Assembly: GCA_030435675.1 (NCBI GenBank)
Contig: JAUCMV010000006.1
Coordinates: forward strand, 248,001 to 312,000
From: Steinernema hermaphroditum
Lineage: Eukaryota; Nematoda; Chromadorea; Rhabditida; Steinernematidae
Length of the DNA: 64,000 bases
Reading direction: 5' to 3'
The position numbers and the translations under genes are program-made. Below the pieces are notes generated by a model. It did not search any database and had not been told where the DNA came from. It was given only the letters and a program-made list of their open reading frames with translations. This document shows, one piece after another, positions 56,104-64,000 of this stretch (positions within the stretch are counted from its first letter, which is position 1; every line of letters starts with the position of its first letter).

Positions 56104-57831
56104 GAAATCCAGAATCTTTAAGGAGAAAACCGCGAACAACAAATCAAAGAAAGTGTAGTCGCATGTCTGTTCATTGCCATCTTGGGTCATCTGCAATCGA
56201 TCGAAGCCGATCCAAATTTATCTCCGGTTCCCAATTTTGCCATCGCCATTATCTGAAACCGACCATGCGTTTACGGATGTTCACACATTCTCCGCATACA
56301 TGTAGTTGATCATCGATACTTTTTGGATACTTTGTGTTTATGTATTTTTTGTTATCGCATTGCCCTTTTCGCCATATATTTTCCGGAAACGGCATTTTTG
56401 TTTTCCGGTATCTCACATTTCTGATCTGCTTTTAAGAAGGACACAGGAAAGTAAAAAATTTGTTGGAGAAGCGGATCAGTTCCGCATCGGAAGCGTTGCG
56501 GAAACAGGAAAATTTGATGAAACTGCCCTCCTAAGGGACAACTGAGAAAAATAAGAGAATTGTAAAAAAAAAGTTTAGTGCAAGATTCAGTCTAAATGAT
56601 AAATGATAATTTGAGAAAGTATCCGTCCATGTTTACCGTATGATAACCCAGTTCCTGGAGAAGATTTGAGTTGTAAAAAAAATTACTTTTTGTAAACATT
56701 GGCTATCCTTGGCGGTTCCGTACCGGCATCGCAGTTATATTACAAGGTCTATTCAATATTATCCTCCAACTTAACCCAAACGCTAATCGCCGAACTTATT
56801 GGCAACTAGTCTCACTCTCTTCAAAAATCTATTTCGCTGCTTTTCCGAATAAATTGGCATTTGAGCGATGTGGCAAAGTACAGTTTATCCTAAACATATC
56901 AGACTCAAGGATCCGCTACGCAGCGGAAATGTTACGTTGCGGATGTAAAAAAAACTCGGCTAGAAGGTGTACTCCGAGTTGAAAACACAGCGAGAAACCA
57001 ACAAGACGGAACCAACAAAAAACGAAATTAAGTGCAAGATAGATTCTGCGCTAAGTCGGTATTTTTAGAAGCATGCACATTGATCACTGCTCTCTGAACA
57101 AGATCGCTTTCCGCTTCTTTTGTGATTTTCAGTTCTGCCATCCCCACAACAAAACTCTTATATCCATCAAAACTTTTCCTGAATGACCTGCCTGGACTTG
57201 AAACATGTGTAAACAGAGTCTAGACACGTTTCTGAAGAAGTGCCGGAATTCCGACGCATAACCGGGCCGGTTTGAGCTGCTTAGATAGATGGCACATGTG
57301 CTCTGATAGTTGTCTTAAAAGCATCTGTCTGGGCACTTGCATTAAGTGGCGTGAAAACATGGGCAATATAGAGCAAATGTTGACAATAGTTCTCTCGCAC
57401 TGGTTCTATGGTCGCAGTGGATGCTATGGTCTGCGGACGGTCTGGTTAGAGTTGAACGGGCAAAAATGCTCCATGAATGAACAAGCAAAAGTTTCATGTT
57501 CGACAGATGCATTTTGTAGACCTTTCCCATTAGACACCTCATGGTTGGATCTTCCTATTCCAATAAATTCCATTTATCTACATATATCGTGCGAATCGCG
57601 TCATGCAGCGAAGGACAAAATGAGCAAATTGGTACACAGCCTATACCGTAAAGCTATCAAAGAGATCAGGCAGTGACTCCGCCAATGGAGTCGAAAATAT
57701 GAAGAGAATTGTGGTTGCGGCTGAAAGAATCTTTCACGTTATCGTTCGAATCGTTCTGGGGCATCCCGAGGGAGTCGCGAATTTCATCAACCTAAACGAT
57801 TGTTTCAGCTGCACATCAATAATAGTTTTTC
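56104..57831. other. Intergenic DNA between the convergent stomatin and DOCK genes
   Basis: No gene is firmly supported. A plus-strand open frame at 57272-57676 ends in a protein-like stretch (LPIPINSIYLHISCE, then SKLVHSLYRKAIKEI). It may be a real small gene or remnant, but no domain or splice partner was recognised. Several TTCCGGAAAC-like words recur near 56370-56420. Confidence 0.35.
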
Positions 57832-60800
57832 TCATACAATTTCATTTCCAAAGAACTGCTGCAGCCTTTCGAGCATGGCTGCAAAAGCGTTCTTGAGCAT
57901 AGCATGATATTCGGTTTGATCTTGTCCGATTGCGATTTCGTTTATCTTAAGGGCGTCCGAGCAAGCCACGGCCATCTCTTGAAATGCATTTGTGAGCTTC
58001 TTAAGCCCTTCCTCGCCGTATTTTTCTTTCTGCGAGACCGACGTGAATGCCTCGGCAAATGCCAACGGCCCGGCATTGACCTAAAATGAACATGGTTTAC
58101 TTCATCGAAATGTCTTGTCTAAGCCGGATGGCTTAAGGTCTAATGTTTTGACTGAAGGCCACATTCAAAACAACGAGGGATTACTGAAACATGCCCGTTT
58201 ATAAATTCGTTAAAGTAAGATATGGCCCGAAAACTGGACCTCATAATGGTCTGTCCAATGTAGCTCGCCCTGGAAAAAAAATTAAATCTGAAACGGTACA
58301 GCCTATATGTATACGATATCCCCTTATAGTCACAAGCAATGAAATGATCTAGAATAATATCCCTTAGTTCTATAAGTACACAAATGACGAGCAGACTACG
58401 CTCTAGACCGTTCATCTCCCATTCTATGACATAGGAATTTTGGAAAAGTGCAGACAATAGACCTCAGACCGAAGATTCCATGTTCGTTTTGCGATTTATT
58501 ATGACGTCACTTAAGTTCATGGCACAAGAGTGTCAAACTATAAAACATCATGCACTCCCCAAAAATAGACGATTATCAAAGATCACACACGCATCGCTGA
58601 TGCGGCGAGCTAATCGATTTTCTGCTATAATTTTACACTTATGCGTCAGTGTGGAATGCGTTATTCGGAGATTAGAGGTGCAAACGGTGCGTTTTCAGTG
58701 ATCATATACCTATATTCGCAAATTGTTTTTTGAAAAATCACTTCGATTTTCTGCGGTGACCAGGCAACAAGACATCGTTTTCGGAAATTATGGCTGTACT
58801 CCCTACATCCAAAGCCGAACCGGATGGCTAAAGACGGTCTAAAATAATTTTTTGTCAAACATATTGTTCGACGTTTTATAATATTGGTCAACCAGTTTGT
58901 TAGTTTATTGCCAGTTTTCATTGTGCACTCCTTACACAATCACTTTTCGCCCCTCTATTGTAGTTGCGCGCAGTGAAGGCCCGCTGCTTAGTCACTTTTC
59001 CCTTTACTGAACCACAAAAAATAACCTTTTCATTTCATTTTTAATCCCTCAGCTAATCTTGCATTATTATTTGTGATTCATTTAATCTCACCTTCCCGTT
59101 ATTTCCCCATTCTGTCACTTGTTTTTATCGGAATTTGAAGGCACATAAACAATGAAACATTTTAATATTGCCTCTAATCCCACAGAACCCAGCGATATTA
59201 CTACCTATTTACACACCATTCTCAAAGATCAAAAACTAAACAGTAAAGTAGTAAAGCGTAGAATACATAAAATCAAATTCAACGTTTCATCGAACTATAA
59301 AACTGAGGTATTACTCACCGTTGGCTGCACGGCGCCTTGAAGCATTAGCTGTAGCCGCTTGATGTCCACCTTCTTAGCCGATGACTGATCGACGACGAGC
59401 TCTGTGCCGTTGGACTGGTGAGCAGCGGCCAGAATCCTTCGGATTTCGATGGTTTTGCACTGCAACTGATCGCAAGCGAATTCAAGAGGGCTCATGTATT
59501 TTTCTTCCTTGTGCGATATCCGTTGGCGACGATTCGTATTTGGAAATGAGCTTTCGGCTGAAGGGAAGGCTTGTAAAGGTAAAGGTAGCAAGGGTATCCC
59601 TTTCTGATGTGCTTTGTTTTCAAACTGCTCTAGAGATTTTCCCATCTACACCAAAAATTATCGTTCTTTTCTTGTTGTTAAACTAGCCGACGATTAGGAT
59701 CGTCTTTGCTTCTCAACCCAACTTACTCGTCAAGTAGATCCTCCTCAGGGCCTGTCTGGCAACTACTGCAGCTGTCTCGTCCACACTTTGATCTATAGTC
59801 GGCGATTCGTAAAAGAATTTCTTAATGTTCGTATGCGCGGTGTAGTTCGTATTGTTTTCTTGCTCTTCATGAAGCCACGGCTTAACATGAGTCACTTGCA
59901 GGTAGGCAACTGATGGCTTGACTTCGTTGATGTTGAACTGAAAAGCACCGTATTCGCTGTTATGGTTTTAGCAATTACATCAGTTTCGCCGACAACTTCC
60001 ACATGATCATGGCCCAAGGAGTTCTTCACTAATTCGGCCAGTCTTTCACATGCTTCTGCAAGTGATGTTAAGCCATGTTCTCGATAGATCCATTCTGAGT
60101 TGTCATCTTCTCTGAATGAAAGCTGTAGTAGGAAAAAATTTTGTGCTTTAAGATTTACTTAAAATGGAGTCTACCATAGAAGACAACCCTGAAGTACGCG
60201 CCTAAATGACGCTTTCCGTAGGTCTTCACTTCTCCGGCTCTGCTGTAAGCTTGCTGCAGTTCAGCGTACATGCTAACAAGGGCCTGAAACAAATATCGAC
60301 TGAACTTGGCTCGACATTGCAGCGTTAGTCTCTAAAGTTTCTTTTTTAATCATCTGTATAACTCCCGTTTACACAACCTTGGTCCCGTTCTGTACTCAAT
60401 TGTCACTTCACCAAAGTTCAAAAAGGCATTGCTGACCATGCCGTAAAACTGCACTAAACATAGCTTTCATGGTTTATTGTCAAAATGTGCATCAAAGGAA
60501 GTAGTATTCCAGAAAGTACACGTGGTGAAGGCAACGTCATGTTGACCCAAATTTATGTCCTCGTTCCCAGGCTCTCGTCATCGAAGTCCCCGTCGTTGCT
60601 GTGTGGTCATGCATTGTTTATCGGCATCATGCGTATGACGTTTACACAACAGTAGAGTGGTTCATCCTTCAGTGGAAACAAAACTTAACTCTACTACAAC
60701 TGTTTTTCGCCATACTCGAAATTTACAAAATCAATTTGCTCAGATCTATGGAAGAGTGCGGAGGTCAAAGGATTATGTATGTGCATATGAACATCCGTAG

Positions 60801-62699
60801 GTGGACAAGCAAAGATCAGGGCACTTCCTTGACTAAGTTCCTTCTAGAGTTTAGTAGATTTGCTTAATTCTGATTGGTTATGGCTATACTCGATCGGTGC
60901 TGCAGCACACGAAAACATTGCTTTCGTAGCCTGAATTTGTTTTCAGAGCTCATTAGAGCCAATTAACCACCATCGGAAGAAAAGTCCAAATAAAAAAGAC
61001 GGCTTTTAGGAAAATATTTTGAGTAACGTTTGTACAAATGGACGATGTCGGAAATACTCACAATGGCAACTCAGAAGGTGGTGCGGTTCAAGTGTTTAGA
61101 TCAGTTTCTCTTATCATGTTTTTCTTATAGAAATCATTCATCTTACGTTGTTTCTGTTTCTGTTTCTCATTTTCTTATTCTTACATTGCAGCTCTTTGTA
61201 GTTGTGTTTCATTTCTTTCATATAAGTTTAGAGAGACACGTTCATTGATTATATAGTTCGCCTGGATTCCAGCGTTGCTCATTACACACACACTGTGACG
61301 CTTACTAGCATTTAGATTAGTGGTAAAGACTGGTGAGTTACCCACCACATCTAGAAATGTTGCCTAATTAATATATGGGGCTATTTTCTGCAAAAGTAAA
61401 ATTTTCGTTTTGCTTTCCCATTTCGATGCATATCCGGCTGGTCTTTCACACTGCACTTCGAGGCACATGACTACGCCTAATTAACACTATTCAGAGGTTT
61501 CCGGAAACAACGACTGTCTTGTGCATTAGCTGTTAAATAGTCACATAAATGTAGTAATGAATGTCAATTACATGAAAAGTCACGATTTACTCCTTCGTTC
61601 TTCGAAACGTTTGGCCTTAACCTACAATTATTTGCCTTTCCTGGTTATATGGTAAACGCAACCAATTTCACCACAAAGTGTTAGATGAGTTAGGGATTTC
61701 AAAGTTCGCACAGGGAATGAGGCTTCCATTGGATGTGAAGGACATATAGCATTCGCCAAATTATTGACCACATAATCGTCTCAACAGTCTCAGCACGGAT
61801 AAGATAACAAAGTTAAATTTGTGCATTGCAGAATAAACATTGACGTTATGATAATCGCATTTCGTGCACTGAAGGTTGTCGCTTTTTTCGACAACATAAA
61901 TCTAACATGGAAATCTCGGAAACAGATCTTATTTTAGCAAATAAAATGTTATGCAGTGTGAAAATTACCTTTTTGTTTGGATTTTTTTATATTACTCAAT
62001 AGATTCCGTTATAAACCCAATGCTTTTTCTCTCCACGATTATGCTCCACGTGCAGAGCATTACTGGCTTACACTGCTGAGTGTTTGGAACTTTGGCGTAT
62101 AGTATTATCTCACATTTTTGGCACGAATTGAGGGTTATTCTAATCACTATTTAGGGTGCGTCTCAGGCCTTCACACAAACGACTGCAGGGACATTTTTAA
62201 AGAAATAAGGGGTAGTTTTCACAGAACTGCAATTGAGAAGCATGTTGAAAATGAATGAAAGATCGTCCGTCGGGAACAAGTAAATGGCTTCTTTTGTATT
62301 AGTGAAATTAAACGATATCTGTTCATCATTTACGCTTTCTTGGTATATGGTGCTTACCACATACTCAGAGTAGTCACAATCTTGTACAGAAATGTTTGAA
62401 AATGTCGGATTGAATTGTTCAATTAAATGTTGAGTGCCCTTACCCAAACATTCGGTCAGAGATTACTGCTTTAATCCGGCCAAAAAATCGCTGCGGGCTT
62501 AGGAGCGTCTTACCCGGGCTTAGGCTCGAGAGGATTATTCATTGCTGACCTTTTGTTTTCAACCCAAAGCCGTTACCTTGTAATCCATTTTTGCTTCGTA
62601 GACCGGAATTGCCATCCGGCACACAGGGCCAACTGCCTCGAATCTTTCGCTCAAGACCAGAGTTTGCACCAGTTGTTCCACTTTTGCCGTGAAATTATC
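57832..62699 (-). CDS. Zizimin/DOCK-D guanine nucleotide exchange factor, C-terminal exons
   Basis: Six exons, 62699-62577, 60283-60159, 60111-59979, 59937-59727, 59557-59319 and 58080-57832, keep one frame for the last 359 residues. They cover the catalytic DHR-2 (DOCKER) domain: YKALVSMYAELQQAY, GKRHLGAYFRVVFYG, EWIYREHGLTSLAEACERL, YLQVTHVKPWLHE, ISHKEEKYMSPLEFACDQL, LQLMLQGAVQPTVNAGPLAF, and the tail NEIAIGQDQTEYHAMLKNAF. This domain exchanges GDP for GTP on Rho-family GTPases; the VNAGPLAxAxAF motif, where DOCK proteins insert their nucleotide sensor, and the NExxIxxDQxEY tail fit the zizimin (Cdc42/Rac) class. The 5' part lies beyond the right edge. The 2.3 kb intron 60284-62576 contains an unrecognised 94-codon minus-strand frame (62163-62447) of doubtful status. 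Confidence 0.9.
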
Positions 62700-62912
62700 C
62701 TGAAATGAAAAAATGTCAAATGTTCATTTTTTGTGATTGAGAACATTTTAATCCAGACACTCATTGTTTCCCTTGTGTTAATCCGCTGCTTATTAAAAAT
62801 TGTAAATGTTTATGTGGATATATCTTCGAGGAGGGAAGCGAAAGGCTCTTAAAATGTACGAAGCCCCGCCTCCTTGGGCACATCCCGGGATGAGCGGCAA
62901 CGAAGCTCCGAC

Positions 62913-62934
62913 CACCTGGCGGAATCCATATAAG
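62913..62934 (+). promoter_or_regulatory. CACCTG box and TATA box of secreted protein gene 4
   Basis: CACCTG at 62913 and TATAAG at 62929, with the ATG 49 bases after the TATA box. A CCCCGCCTCC box and ATCCCGGGATGAG lie upstream in the same order as at copies 1-3. A further upstream word (TTAATCCGCTGCTTATTAAA) resembles one in copies 1 and 2. Confidence 0.75.
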
Positions 62935-62977
62935 CCTGCTGCTTCACGGTCATTTCCAGCCCTCCACAAGTTCCACC

Positions 62978-63325
62978 ATGCAAACCACCCTGACTCTGAT
63001 TTGTATCCTATCCTTGGCCTTGGCCCTCAACGCCCGCCCACATCGGCACCGTCACGTGCACAAGCGCAGCCACGCAGTTCAGCCGAGCCTCCTTCCTCAG
63101 CCTAAGGAGATCGACCCCAGCAAGATGAGCTACGAGGAAGTGCAGGACCTGTACAACAAGCTGGCTGACTATCTAAGAACGGCCACTGGTCTTGGACATG
63201 TCTCCAAGAAGAAGGCTTACTCGCATTTATACGAAGAGGAGCGCAAGAGGTATCAGGCGCAAAAGAAGGCCAGCGATGCTTTCTCAATCGCTTCGAGCTT
63301 GGCGATGCAAGAGTTGGAAGTTTAA
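62978..63325 (+). CDS. Small secreted His-rich protein with PP-fold-like segment, copy 4
   Basis: Intronless, 115 residues. The signal peptide is MQTTLTLICILSLALALNA. RPHRHRHVHKRSHAVQPSLL follows, with a KR dibasic site, then PQPKEIDPSKMSYEEVQ and LYNKLADYLRTATGLG, then HVSKKKAY and YEEERKRYQAQKKASDAFSI. Here the NGKK of the other copies is AQKK, so an amide would not be made. This copy gives the best resemblance to the PP-fold pattern (proline segment, turn, EExxxLYxxLxxYL helix). It ends with AATAAA at 63429. It lies on the opposite strand to the DOCK gene and apparently within one of its introns. Confidence 0.85.
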   Translation: MQTTLTLICILSLALALNARPHRHRHVHKRSHAVQPSLLPQPKEIDPSKMSYEEVQDLYNKLADYLRTATGLGHVSKKKAYSHLYEEERKRYQAQKKASDAFSIASSLAMQELEV

Positions 63326-64000
63326 TGTGTATTATGGACATCTAATATAATAATATTATTGTTATGTAGTTTTCTAGAAAGTACGTGTAGATAGCCAGAG
63401 ATTATTTATGAGAATTCTATCATTTTGCAATAAATCTGATTCACCATTCACCTCACGGGTAGCGCATCAAAGAGGCTTGATTCCTACAGCTCAGCAGCAG
63501 ACTTGAATCATGTGTTGTACAAAACAAAGGAAACATATGTCGATGAAATACGACCTATACGATATGCAGAAAAATAAAGGAAACGGACATCCGCCAAAGC
63601 TGGTCCAGGAACACAAAGTTTCACCGTAGCGTGCATTTCCTTGCCCACATTATAAACTCACGTTCCTTTTACTTAAAAATAGAACGGTTTTCTCTGCCTT
63701 GAAACAGAAGGGCTAGCGCACTGCCATTGATTACCATCGCTACATGAGCTTATTTGCCTTATTGTAAGAGGTGTTGGTGGAATCAGTGTTTATAGCGATA
63801 ATGAATAAGCACGTGATTCGACTACCTTAAGGAATCATTGAAACAATACAAAATAGGCTGAATTACAGACTGAGGGTCGCACTGGGATCTGAACACAACT
63901 GCTGTTGTTAATCACAATTATTAAAGCAGCCCTCATGTGGGCAATAAAAAATGTACAAGCTGTTCAGTAATTCTCTTTACAGTAAATAAATCTTATGCGT
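63326..64000. other. 3' flank of secreted protein gene 4, presumed DOCK intron
   Basis: Contains AATAAA at 63429-63434 for the copy-4 gene. No DOCK exon was recognised between 62700 and the window edge, so the next upstream DOCK exon must be farther right. Confidence 0.5.

Noticed and set aside
57272..57676. 134-codon plus-strand frame near the DOCK 3' end
   Set aside because: Its C-terminal part looks protein-like, but no family, intron structure or upstream exons could be found. It is mentioned only within the intergenic entry.
62163..62447. 94-codon minus-strand frame in the large DOCK intron
   Set aside because: It is not in frame with flanking DOCK exons, has no clear splice sites and shows no recognised domain.
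62978..63325. Firm naming as neuropeptide Y/F
   Set aside because: The mature RxRF-amide ending is absent and the similarity is only a proline segment plus helix, so only a hypothesis is kept.

Overview
This is nuclear DNA from an animal, and a nematode fits best. Many introns are only 43-60 bases with worm-type pyrimidine-TTTCAG/TTTTAG acceptors. Several genes have an acceptor-like TTTTAG or TTGCAG just before the first ATG, as expected of spliced-leader trans-splicing. The window also holds a stomatin-family gene of the MEC-2/STO type and a zizimin-type DOCK gene. A free-living or parasitic rhabditine worm is likely; the species is not determined.

About 1.4-40.6 kb is a large array of MADF-domain genes (Myb/SANT-like domain of the Adf-1 type), most ending in a BESS-like helical tail. 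The minus strand carries, from right to left, genes at 30.0-28.4, 27.7-21.3, 19.8-17.4, 15.5-13.9, 13.0-10.0 and 3.4-1.4 kb. Two more run rightward at 32.8-36.3 and 37.5-40.6 kb. I count about 22 MADF domains. Every domain is cut by a phase-1 intron at the same place, and most internal exons encode the second half of one domain, a linker and the first half of the next. An unrelated nuclear-type gene (9.5-7.3 kb) and a Mutator-like element with minisatellite inverted repeats (4.9-6.8 kb) sit among them. Two near-identical tRNA-Arg(TCG) genes lie in introns of MADF genes. A short MITE and several local duplications lie between genes.

From 40.6 to 54.6 kb the DNA is gene-poor. It holds three copies of a small secreted protein gene (two on plus, one on minus), one Tyr/Pro-rich secreted protein gene and one probable single-pass membrane protein exon. 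A fourth copy of the small secreted family is at 62.98 kb. All four copies share a promoter with a CACCTG box and a TATA box a constant 47-49 bases before the ATG.

The right end has a stomatin/SPFH gene (54.6-56.1 kb, plus) and the last six recognised exons of a zizimin/DOCK-D guanine nucleotide exchange factor (62.7-57.8 kb, minus), whose 5' part lies beyond the window. The MADF-BESS proteins are expected to act as nuclear DNA-binding or chromatin proteins, and the 62.98 kb peptide gene appears nested in a DOCK intron. Exon joins were made by eye from reading frame and splice signals; no transcript data were available.
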